This document shows positions 30,922 to 40,749 of a DNA stretch of 64,000 bases, one piece after another. The stretch covers positions 3,596,001 through 3,660,000 of the forward strand of contig CM066287.1 in assembly GCA_033816765.1 (NCBI GenBank), given 5' to 3'. This DNA is from Nothopassalora personata. Lineage: Eukaryota > Ascomycota > Dothideomycetes > Mycosphaerellales > Mycosphaerellaceae. The notes beneath the pieces are model-generated. The model saw only the letters and a program-made list of their open reading frames with translations. It searched no databases and was not told the origin of the DNA. The position numbers and the translations under genes are program-made. The stretch's first letter is position 1. Every line of letters begins with the position of its first letter.

Positions 30922-32205
30922 ATGGAAGACCTTACCAAAACATTGCAGAACTGGCTCATCTTTGCCTCCGTTATTGGCGGAGTAGCGTGGTACTACTGTC
31001 AGCCTAAGGGGAAGATAGCATCGAAGCCCTCGCAAGCTGCCAAAGAGGTCAAGAAGGACGTCAGAAAAGCCGCGCGTAAGGTCGAGAAGGCTAAGACGGT
31101 CGACACAGGCGTCAAGCCTGCCGAAGAGCCAAGGCTCTATGCAGATGTGGTCAAGGACGATGCTCTTGAACGCAACAACAAGAAGCGGAAGACCGGTTCT
31201 CAACAGGGTCCGCCACAAGCAGCATCCAATGCTGTAGTTGAGCACCAGGACCATGACGACGACATCGACTCGAGCACCCGTCAATTTGCGGCGAACATGC
31301 AAAAAGCTAGGCAGGGAATCCAGGTCAAGTCCACGAACAACAAGGAGACTCGTGTTAAGACGGTGAAGGCTAAGAGTCCAGCTCAAGCACCAGCTTTCTC
31401 TTCGGGCTCGTCACAGGCGGATGCTGATGAAGATTGGTCATCATTGCCAGTCCAGGCACAAGCCGGAGGCGTTGAGGATATGCTGGAGCCGACCGCACCT
31501 GGACCATCTGCACTTCGCATTACCCCATCTAAGAAGCCAAGCAAAGAGAAGGTGAACAAGCTGCCTAAGAAGCAGGAAGTTGAGACCAAGAAGCAGCGCC
31601 AGAATCGTAAGAAGGCGGAGGAGGCCAGATTGGCTCGGGAAGAAGCAGACCGGGAGCAGAAGGCCAACATGGAGAAGCAGCGTCGTATTGCTCGCGAATC
31701 ACGTGGCGAGCCAGCTAAGAACGGCATTCCACTAAGCAGTGCCCCAGTGAACAACCCTTGGAAGGAACAGAATGCCGCGCGAGAGGTCCAAATTTCTGAA
31801 GTCAGCAATACTGGTGCTCCGGCTCAACTTCTGGACACCTTTGAGACGGAGTCCAACAGCAGCTCTCACCAAGAGCCAAGCACAGCTGCCACTTCGGTGA
31901 CTGATGCTACTCCAGAAGTGGCCACAGTCGTTGCTTCCGATGCGGCATCCGAGGCCACGCCACGTTGGTTTGAACAAGCCGTAGCAGGCGAGGATGAATA
32001 CGCAAAAGCCATTGCAGAGAGCGAGCGCGAAAGTGGCTGGAACGAGGTAAAGATCAGCAAGAAATCGAAGAGAAGCAATTCCAACACCAACACCAAAGGT
32101 GATGCTACTCCGGTCGCTGGCCGAACGGTCAATGGAAAGCAGAACAAGGGGACATCGAACTCCAGGACGACTATGTTCTCCGCTTTGGGCGATAACGAGG
32201 CGTAG
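30922..32205 (+). CDS. Membrane-anchored basic/coiled protein, unknown function
   Basis: Single exon, 427 residues, ATG at 30922. One hydrophobic helix near the start (WLIFASVIGGVAWYYC, residues 11-26) acts as an N-terminal signal anchor. The remainder is highly charged: Lys-rich stretches at 35-60, a long Lys/Arg/Glu helix at about 215-265 (KKQRQNRKKAEEARLAREEA and following RRIARESRGEP), and a Ser/Lys-rich C-terminus. The helix plus ARESRGEPAKNG is conserved in ascomycete proteins of unknown name. It is probably an ER- or nuclear-envelope-anchored protein with a cytosolic, possibly RNA- or ribosome-contacting, tail; that function is inference only. Confidence 0.78.
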   Translation: MEDLTKTLQNWLIFASVIGGVAWYYCQPKGKIASKPSQAAKEVKKDVRKAARKVEKAKTVDTGVKPAEEPRLYADVVKDDALERNNKKRKTGSQQGPPQAASNAVVEHQDHDDDIDSSTRQFAANMQKARQGIQVKSTNNKETRVKTVKAKSPAQAPAFSSGSSQADADEDWSSLPVQAQAGGVEDMLEPTAPGPSALRITPSKKPSKEKVNKLPKKQEVETKKQRQNRKKAEEARLAREEADREQKANMEKQRRIARESRGEPAKNGIPLSSAPVNNPWKEQNAAREVQISEVSNTGAPAQLLDTFETESNSSSHQEPSTAATSVTDATPEVATVVASDAASEATPRWFEQAVAGEDEYAKAIAESERESGWNEVKISKKSKRSNSNTNTKGDATPVAGRTVNGKQNKGTSNSRTTMFSALGDNEA

Positions 32206-33315
32206 GACGTATCTCACAGCGAGACAGGCTCGAGATCGCATGACAGAGCCTTATGCGTGGCATTCCGACTCTTCCGCCACAACAGCACTTCCTAAACCGA
32301 TCTGTTGACGAGGCTCTCATTCGTGCATTGGGCATCTGGCGCGGAGCGGCATCGATTGTCTTCACATATTTGAGCACCCACTCACACTGTAGTGAAGCGG
32401 CGCCATGGCTTAAGGGCTATTCGGGAGTTACGTGGAATCTTGGAATGGTGGGAGAGGCGTCGAGAGGTTGTACTATCTATCGTACTGACTGCAGCCTCAC
32501 AAGGTCCTTTGTTGTTGAGTCTGGGGCATATAACACGCAGCAAGCTGGTCAAGAGGGCAAGTTGCTACGATACGTAGCCATAAGTAATGCCGTCGCATCA
32601 CGTCTGTGCCAGTGAATGATTCCTTGATGAAGCTCTCCATGATGCCGCGCTGCTTTAAGAACGCCTCCGTCCGGCACACGTCGTTAGCCAGTGCGCGACG
32701 GTGGATTACAGTACATGTACTTGTGAGCGATTGATGATATCAGGTAAGCTGATGCTATATTTGCGCATACACTGGGAGCGGCGGTCCCAACCCGAACCAC
32801 TGTTGGAGGACGACTCTTGTGTCAAGAAGCCACGGGTCAAGTTCTGCCCTCAGAACGCCAATTGCTTCAAAGAACCCAGCATTGTAATCTCTTCTTGAGC
32901 CGACTACAAAGAGCTGCCGAGAGCATCTCAAGCCACGAGTCATTGTTTTGCAGGGTTGCACGATCTGCTGCGAAGAGGACAACTGGCTGGGCTCCTCCTC
33001 CCCACACTGCTCGACCTCACGACACTCCTGCATATTGCACGATCGGCGTGGAAGTCAACACTGCTGAGGAATCCACTCTTCTTCTTCCTATCCCTCTCTT
33101 CGCTCTCACCAGCCGATCTTCTACTCTCCCAAGGGCTAACCTCGAATCCACGACGCTCCTTTTGCATCAGCTGTAACGCGCGCAGTTGCACCTGCAAGCA
33201 CCCCACCGACCATCAACGTCACATACGCCGGCCGACACTGCGTGCAAGACCGGCGAGATACTGGACGTGATTCTCGCTCGCCATCCACAGTCCGACTCGA
33301 CCACGAAACACCACC
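32206..33315. other. Intergenic region
   Basis: 1.1 kb between two plus-strand genes. A 120-codon frame (32253-32615) has no recognisable features. The final ~250 bp, pyrimidine-rich, is a plausible 5' leader of the ERV29 gene. Confidence 0.5.
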
Positions 33316-34315
33316 ATGGCGCAAATCAGAGGTACTGCGGGTTACCACCTCGGCAATCAGCAAAACATGTCATCCTTTGCCGGACAGGCGAGCTCCTCCG
33401 CAACAAACGATCCCTCACCACTCGACCAGATCCGAGCGCAGACGAGCAAGATCGAGGACCTCTTGGACACATACTCGGATCCGGTTAAGCCGTACCTCCC
33501 CATGATTGGGAGGTTCTTGATTGTGGTCACTTTCTTGGAAGATGCACTCAGAATCATAACACAATGGGGAGATCAATTGGAGTATCTATACCAGTACAGA
33601 CACAGTGAGTAGTACTCGAGCCGCCGCAGATACTTCTCAGGGCAGAACACCATGCGTGTACCACGAACTAACGCACTATGTAGTGCCATGGGGTACTAAC
33701 CACATTTTCCTCCTCGTCAACGTGACTGCAATGACTGCCAGCAGTATACTCGTCATTGCCCGCAAGCACAGTGAATATGCTGTGGGCGGTCTGATTGGTG
33801 TTGTTGTCACACAAGCGCTCGGCTACGGTCTGATCTTCGACCTCAACTTCTTCCTCCGCAACCTCTCCGTCATGGGCGGACTGGTAATGGTTCTGTCCGA
33901 CAGCTGGGTTCGCAAGAAGTTTGCCCCAGCAGGCCTGCCACAGCTGGATGAGAAGGACCGCAAGATGTACTTCCAGCTGGCCGGACGCATCCTGCTCGTC
34001 TTTTTGTTCATCGGCTTTATCTTCGCAGGCGAATGGAGCTTTGGGCGTGTCATCGTGATCGTGGTCGGCGCTGTGGCTTGCATCATGGTTGCTGTGGGTT
34101 TCAAGGCGAAGTGGAGTGCCATTGTGCTGGTCATGATCTTGAGCGTCTTCAATATCCTGGTCAACAACTTCTGGACTCTGCACCCACATCATCCACACAA
34201 GGACTTCGCCAAGTACGACTTCTTCCAGATTCTCTCGATCGTAGGTGGACTTTTACTTCTGGTGAACATGGGCCCGGGACAGGTCAGTTTCGACGAGAAG
34301 AAGAAGGTGTACTAG
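33316..34315 (+). CDS. ERV29: COPII cargo receptor Erv29/SURF4
   Basis: Exons 33316-33604 and 33684-34315 (79-nt intron GTGAGT...GTAG, ACTAAC branch) give 306 residues. The splice yields YRHMPWGTNHIFLLVN, as in SURF4 proteins. Hallmarks: PYLPMIGRFLIVVTFLEDAL and ITQWGDQ near 58-88, then several hydrophobic helices, NFFLRNLSVMGGLVMVLSDS, GRILLVFLFIGF, VLVMILSVFNILVNNFW. The C-terminus ends KKKVY, a dilysine ER-retrieval signal. Family role: cycles between ER and Golgi to load soluble secretory cargo (in yeast, glycosylated pro-alpha-factor and carboxypeptidase Y) into COPII vesicles. Confident call. Confidence 0.95.
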
Positions 34316-34739
34316 AAGCTGGCCTCTGCTTGGGACACATAGGACGAAATTACTCGCGAAAGCAACGGAGTATATGAAAAAGCAGGAGTGTATAAGCGAT
34401 TCGCATCGCGCGGCACTTTACGAGGAACTGATTTCGAGCTCAGGCAATACTCAAGGCGACGCATCTGAGGGCTCGATTGTAACTTAATAGACTATCGAGA
34501 AAAGTAAAATGTGAAGTGTACAGATGCATTGTGTCTGATTGAGTATGTTTCAACCCAAGTGATTTGCATGTGATCTGTCCTTATTCCATCCGGTCGTTGT
34601 GGCCCTGTGGTATATTTGCCCTTTCTCACGTGTCAAGCTCCACGCGGGTTGGGTGCGGTCTATCTTCCTTGAGACTTGACACCTCCACGCCTGACTTGAC
34701 ACCGTCACACCATATCACTCATATTAAAATCACCATATC
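34316..34739. other. Intergenic region
   Basis: 424 bp between two plus-strand genes; nothing specific recognised. Confidence 0.5.
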
Positions 34740-36328
34740 ATGGCTGACTCGCCGCCGTCGTCGGATCTGAGTGACCCACCGTCCGCGGAATCAGACAACG
34801 AAGACCAACTCAGCACCGCTGGCCCATCATCGCGACCGAGTGTCGACATTCCCCACGGCGACATAGAGCACCTGGCACCACCAGCGAAACGGAGAAAGAC
34901 CGGTCCATCGTCGCTGGGGCTTGACCGCGCGCCTTCTTCACAGCCCGAGCAGGACGACGACAACGAGAGCATCTCATCCGACGGGTGGAGCAGTGCGCCA
35001 GGCTCCCCCAACGACGACGAGTACAACCTGCGCGACCAGGCGCAGACTCAGTGTCTATGGCGGGACTGCGACTTTGGGCTGGCCAACAACAACGACGATC
35101 TTGTGCGACACGTGCAGAGCACCCATTGCGCGACGGGAGGCCTCAAGAAGACCAAATACGTCTGCGAATGGGGCGAGTGTCAGCGCAAGACGAGCCATCA
35201 CCCCAGTGGCTATGCCTTGAAGGCGCACATGCGAAGTCACACTAAGGAGAAGCCCTACTATTGCGCGCTACCAGGTACGATATCGTACAAACAACGCTAC
35301 AGCAGATGAAGCGCTGCTAACAGCTTCTAGAGTGTGATAAAGCATTTACGCGATCAGATGCCTTGGCAAAGGTATAGGCCCCCGGCCCCTGCCCCTACTC
35401 AGCACCAGTCGCTGGTACATTACCACGACGTTGATCGAGTATGGCTAACACCGTTCTGTTCGAGCAGCACATGAGGACTGTCCACGAGCCCGAAGCAGCG
35501 AAGGGAGGCCCAGGGCACACCCACGAGCCGACACCGCCTGGAAAGAAGAACCTCAAGCTGAAACTGAATGGCAGCACGACAAGTAAAACACCCGTTGATA
35601 TGGGCCCTACCCACGACGAAGACGGTAACGAGGTCGATCCGTCCCCTCCCAATGACAACATAACATATATGCCTGCTCACCATCCCATAACTGGTCAGCC
35701 AGGGTTCATGATACACTACCCTCCAGACATACACTTTACGGCGTGGGAAAGCAGTATCGCCGCTGATCAGCTCATGAGACTGCTCCGACGACAACTACAC
35801 TGGGCACAGAAAGAGGCCGAAGATCTGAAGAAGCAGGTCGATGGGCTTGAAGCACAGAAAAGGGAGGAGTGGACAATGAAGGAGATACTGCTTGAAGGTT
35901 TGCTAGAGCAAGAGCTGGCGCAGGCCGATCGGGCGGAAATACTGCAGAACGTCGATCAACGCGTGAGAGATGCGATGGAACGCGACATAGAGCCCGCAAA
36001 GCGATTACCATGGACCGGAGGAGAGCCGCAATGGCGTCGACCGAAACCTCCACCACTTCAGCGAGATGCTGGGACCGATGTGAGCACACCCGATCGTGCT
36101 GGTCATCAAGACCCATCGCCTCCGCCAACTGGCATGTCCGGCGGTTTCGATGGCGAAGCGGATCCTTACGACAACTACTTAGCCGGAAGAATGGCCGAGT
36201 TTGAGGCAAGGGAACGAATGCTTAGTGCGCAGAATACCCCGGCGAAGGTCACTCAAGAGCAGCAGCAGGCAGCCGAAGCCGATGCAGTCGGTGCGTTGAT
36301 GGGCATGAGTAACGGACAGCAATCGTGA
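34740..36328 (+). CDS. C2H2 zinc-finger protein, possibly INO80-associated
   Basis: Exons 34740-35274, 35331-35371 and 35468-36328 (introns 56 and 96 nt) give 478 residues. The 41-nt middle exon completes a zinc finger: splicing yields CALPECDKAFTRSDALAKHM and then RTVH. Three tandem fingers are seen: CLWRDCDFGLANNNDDLVRH, CEWGECQRKTSHHPSGYALK and following AHMRSH, and the one above. The N-terminus is acidic with a basic KRRK patch near residue 42. The C-terminal part has a coiled coil (LMRLLRRQLHWAQKEAEDLK). This finger arrangement resembles the GLI/YY1-like fingers of fission-yeast Iec1 in the INO80 remodeller, but I cannot confirm it; a transcription factor is the alternative. Confidence 0.85.
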
Positions 36329-36546
36329 AGGAGGCCATCTTTGGGATACAGCACAGCACGGGTCCAACCTAGGCTCGAGGACGAATGACCTTGATGGCAG
36401 AAGCTAATGGGGTATAATCAATGACCACGAGCTTACATCAGGCGCAGATTCCGTCACTCCTTTTAACTGCTGACATCGCACATGACACTTTCTAGCTATG
36501 ATCTTCCAAGTAACGCCTCCAGACAGACTATTACATACCTGCTTAT

Positions 36547-37742
36547 CTAAGGGATGAGTATAGCGCGTCCTCGAACCTTTCCTGCACTTAGGTCATCGAT
36601 AGCTTTTTGGAAGTCGTCGAGCTTGTACTGGGTTGTATGCAGCTTAACTTTCCCTTGCGCGGCCAGGATCATCAGCTCAACGAGATCGTTGTAGCTTCCG
36701 ACAAGATTGCCTATGAAGTTGATCTCTGTCGAGATGATATCGATGGTTGGAATATCTAGGAGTAACTTGAGGTTAGCAACGGCTTCGAAACGATCGCATG
36801 ATTTGCTTACTGATGTTCTCTCCATATCCCACGACATAATAGTTGCCTGCTCGTCTCAACATCTTTACGCCGGTAGCAGTGCTGCCGCCCTCTGCCACGA
36901 AATCGATCACAGCCTCAGCGCCTTTTCCTGCGGTCAGTTCGAGAACTTCCTTCACGAAGCTGCCGTCGTCCGTGGCTTGAACGGTGTGATCTGCGCCGAT
37001 CTTCTTCGCAAGAGCCAAGGCATCTGCGTTCCGATCAATCACGATCAGAGTTGCTCCTGAAATGGCCGCCATCACTTGGACACCGATGTGCCCAAGACCG
37101 CCAGCACCGATAATGACGCAGTTATCGCCAGGACGAAGGAACTTGGCAGCCTTGCTCGCTACGTGATGAGCCGTTAGTCCAGCGTCTGCCAAAGCTGCGA
37201 CGTCTGCCGGCTTCAGCTTCGGGTCCAATTTGATCACCGATCTCGCTGTCGTCTTCATGAACTCAGCGTAGCCACCGTCGACGTTGATACCCGGAAAGGT
37301 GCTGTTCTCGCAGTGGACGTCGTCCCCAAAGCGACCTGTCCAGCGAAAAAGAGTCAGAATGTCACAAACGATGTCCCTCGCCATTCAAGAACGTACAAGC
37401 ACGACACAGGCCGCAGGTAGCCAGAGGATGCAAGATCACAGCGTCTCCGACCTCCACACTGGTGACTCCATCTCCCTTAGCGTGGACCCAGCCAGCATTC
37501 TCGTGGCCGATTGTGTATGGCAATTTCACACCAGCCTTGTCCTCCCACTGGCCTTCTATGATGTGGATATCAGTTCTGGCGACCGTCAGCAACAAGAACA
37601 TAATCCTGATCGACCACATATACCTGCAAACGCCAGCAGCGCCAATTTTCACAATAACATCGAGCGGCGATTCGATCTTGGGCTCTGGTGCTTCGTCCAG
37701 CTGGAGATTCTGGTGGTAGCCGACAACTCTTACGACCTTCAT
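36547..37742 (-). CDS. Zinc-dependent alcohol dehydrogenase (MDR)
   Basis: Four exons: 37742-37624, 37575-37397, 37335-36811 and 36755-36547 (introns 48, 61 and 55 nt) give 343 residues, the normal MDR length. The ATG is at 37742. Catalytic zinc ligands C39 and H64-E65 (GHENAG), structural-zinc cysteines in CGLCRACRFGDDVHCE, and the cofactor loop GAGGLGHIGVQ are all present. An Asp/Arg pair after strand two (VIDRNADALALAKKIGAD) favours NAD over NADP. Likely oxidises primary or secondary alcohols to aldehydes or ketones; the exact substrate is unknown. No secretion signal, so cytosolic. Convergent with the C2H2 gene. Confidence 0.93.
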
Positions 37743-38875
37743 GGTTCTTGGCGTGCAGATCAATAGGGTTTGGTGAGATATTGCTGCCTTCCTATGGGCT
37801 GACCCATTGACTCTTTGCTATCTTTCAGCAATAGTCTTGACATGGGTACCACGAATTATATGCCATTCTCGAGTTGGCGAGACGAGCATGAGATCATTGG
37901 CGTCCAGCCACATACAGTTAAACTCCATTTAGGCGTCTAGTTCTCCGCGCGGGGTCTAGATCCAGAGTCGCAGGGCTGTTTCCCCTCGTCCGCCAGAAGA
38001 AATAGCTGTATCAGAGGATAGAAGCCCGGAAGTCATTGAAGCATTGAACTCTGATGACAAAAGGTGTTTATTATTGCGCGCTAGGGGAACCATGAGAAAC
38101 ACCATCTGGCTGGCCTGCCGAAGCTGTCGCCTCGCCAATAGAATTGCCCTCGGCGAGAAGATGGCATTCGCGACACCTTCAGATGCGTACCTGCTGGCGG
38201 GAAGTGCGACTGTCTCGGAGCATGAAGCGGCGACACACTCCATCACTCGCCCTTGCGCCAGGGCATGACGTTCAAGCAGACTGGTGACTGCAATGTCTCT
38301 GCAAAATGGTCTCAGTTTCCAGCCAACTTTCACTCTGATCACCGGCATTCAGTACTTGCTAATGTATCAGCAAACCACGCGAGAACAAGGTCCGAACATA
38401 AAGGTATCCCAACAGCTGCAGAACAACTCCAGAACACTGACGTTGACGTTAGCGTTACATGTCACTCCGCTAGCCGCCACTGCCGCGATACCCAAGAGCA
38501 GGTGCTATCACTTTCTCAGAAGCCTGATTGCCATCTCGTTTCGGAAGAAAGACCTAGTTGGATTGTGAGAATCATCGTCCAGAGTCTTGTGCATGCCGGC
38601 CTTTTATCTGGTAGGAGGCTTCCACAATGACCTCCTTGGTATTGTCGAACTCACTCCAAGTGGATACGCTGACAATAGAAGAACAATCACCAAATTTCTG
38701 CCTATTCATGGCTTCTAGAGCGAAGTTTGGTCTGTGCGCTACACGACACAAAACACCTACAACGGGCGAAGTTCTACTAGACACGTCCCGTCACGGTGCT
38801 AAAATTGTAAAACATCATACTTCTGGCTTCACAACTTCCTCTTCGCTTGAACAGGAACACACCGACCTGAACAAC
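37743..38875. other. Divergent intergenic region ADH-RBR
   Basis: 1.1 kb. The second RBR frame is open from an ATG at 38627, but residues before 38876 look non-conserved and may be leader. Nothing else recognised. Confidence 0.45.
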
Positions 38876-40141
38876 ATGCCAGCTACCACAAGATCCAGCA
38901 CCAGGTTGGCACTCGCCGACATCAGTCCCACAAACCAAGGTCAACCGAATCAACTGCAGCCGGGCGTCACGATGTTCACATGCGCAAGCTGTTGGGACGA
39001 AGCATCAGAAACGGTAGCCGTGACTGTCGGAAGCGACTCGCTGTGTGAAGAGTGCTTCACGAACGGGATCAAAGCGCAATTCCTAGACGCCATCAAGGAC
39101 GAGACCAAGTATCCAGTGAAGTACGGGGCCGAAGATCTCAACATACATGACCACGAACGCTTCTTCTCTGACAGCTTCCTCAAGAACTGGTCAACCAAGG
39201 AGAAAGAGTACAAGACGCCGATGCAAGAGCGACTCTACTGCAGCCGAGTCATCTTCGTGATCCCGGCAGACCATGAATTCGGCCCTGGCTCTTCCACTGC
39301 TGCTTCGAAGCAGGTGTGCGGCTCCTTCCTCGGCGATAAGCGTGGCTGCCTGTCAGACGTCACTTCCTGCAGCGGCTGCACTGGCCCGGTCTGTTCAAAG
39401 TGCTCGGAGCCTCTCGACGGCGCTAAGGTCCACAGGTGCAAGAAGTCGAAAGACGATGATCCGTTCGAGGAGATGACTCGAGGCGTTGACTACCAGATCT
39501 GCCCCAACGAGTCATGCCAGATGAAGATGATGCTTTGGGATGGCTGCAACTCACTACGCTGTCAGTACTGCCGCACTCAGCTCTGCTTCATCTGTGGGAA
39601 GCAGCCGGCGGCCAACCACTTCAGCAAAGGCAAGTGTCCCCGGTTCGGCAAGCTTGGCGACGAGAGAGCTATCCACGATACCATGGGTCCAGCTCAGAAT
39701 GACTTCGACGACATCTTCCAACGCGGCTTTAGAGCGCCATTCAGTATCCCTAGGCAGGACACCCACAGCCTGGAAGAGCGCTTTATCGACACGCTTGTAA
39801 CGCATCTCGAGAGAATCCATGAACGCATCTTCTCGTTCTCGATTCCTCGCCATGCTGCGGTCAACCCAGTGCACGACCTCACACACACCATTACCGAACA
39901 GTTGCAAAGATTCCGCATTACTTTGTTGGATCCAGAACGCAGTTTCCGTGGTAGTCGCCGTCTTCAAAGCCAAGACAGAGCTATCACGACCGCAGTCGCG
40001 CGCATCGGCGACGATGGCTTCCAGCTCTTCCCAGGCCTAGACCTAGTTATCGCTAGCTACAGACAGGTCTGGGCTGACGCTCTGACAGAAGACTCGATGG
40101 ACGATGCCATTCGCCACATCGCAGAGCTGGTAGATAGATGA
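38876..40141 (+). CDS. RBR-type zinc-finger protein, probable E3 ligase
   Basis: The frame opens at ATG 38627 (504 residues), but the start MPATTRSSTRLALADI at 38876 is preferred, giving 421 residues. RING1-like CASCWDEASETVAVTVGSDS and following CEEC starts near residue 30; a reduced IBR-like part (CGSFLGDKRGC, CSGCTGPVCSKC) follows; RING2-like CPNESCQMKMMLWDGCNSLR is followed by a cysteine in the catalytic place, then CQYCRTQLCFICGK. The C-terminal 160 residues are helical with no known domain. The layout matches fungal RBR ligases that differ from the compact one at 5.4 kb. Expected role: ubiquitin transfer through RING2; substrate unknown. Confidence 0.8.
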   Translation: MPATTRSSTRLALADISPTNQGQPNQLQPGVTMFTCASCWDEASETVAVTVGSDSLCEECFTNGIKAQFLDAIKDETKYPVKYGAEDLNIHDHERFFSDSFLKNWSTKEKEYKTPMQERLYCSRVIFVIPADHEFGPGSSTAASKQVCGSFLGDKRGCLSDVTSCSGCTGPVCSKCSEPLDGAKVHRCKKSKDDDPFEEMTRGVDYQICPNESCQMKMMLWDGCNSLRCQYCRTQLCFICGKQPAANHFSKGKCPRFGKLGDERAIHDTMGPAQNDFDDIFQRGFRAPFSIPRQDTHSLEERFIDTLVTHLERIHERIFSFSIPRHAAVNPVHDLTHTITEQLQRFRITLLDPERSFRGSRRLQSQDRAITTAVARIGDDGFQLFPGLDLVIASYRQVWADALTEDSMDDAIRHIAELVDR

Positions 40142-40749
40142 CGAAGCATAGCGGGTTAGGGAGAGCGTCACACTGAGAGATTTACTACGTTGGAGCGTAC
40201 CATTAAGCATGGAGTTGGGGATTTTCGGACATGGTGAATAGTCACGAGGAGGCGATTTCTGTATGATACCCTTCTGTAGCAGGTTTGAAGAGTGTACACT
40301 GCCATTGCACCTTGATCATATCTTCTCGCTATCCATACTCCAGTGCTTGTGCTATGAATAGGCCGATCCAGCTGCTGTCACATGCTTACGATATTGAGTT
40401 CAGCCGGGCAGCGTCCGGCCGAGCCACCCGCTCGGGTCGTCGTTGTCACCTTCACCTTCAGGGTTCAAGGGTTGCGCGACGCATCATCCTGCGAAGCGAC
40501 ACGGTTGTATTCCAAGTTCCGTTAGGGAACGACGTGCAAAGCATAGGCTATTACGAAGCAACGACCCATCGGCGACAGAGCCAGAGCAACGATTGTCAAA
40601 CGCGATTCGGGACGAACCAAACCCCGCGATCTCGCAAAGGACAAACGCCAAACGCCAAAGGTGTGCCGCATGATCCAGCCTTCACGATTCACATTCTCTA
40701 CAGCGAAGACGGAGGCCCGCAGCATGAGATGTCCAGACGATCGCTCTGA
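40142..40749. other. Intergenic region
   Basis: 608 bp between two plus-strand genes. A 154-codon frame (40285-40749) ends exactly where the next ATG begins but has no features and starts with a non-ATG codon position; treated as chance. Confidence 0.45.

Noticed and set aside
32253..32615. 120-codon frame after the ER-anchored protein
   Set aside because: No features; lies in a probable 3' UTR/promoter region.
40285..40749. 154-codon frame overlapping the VRL1 start
   Set aside because: No protein-like features; probably promoter and leader of VRL1.
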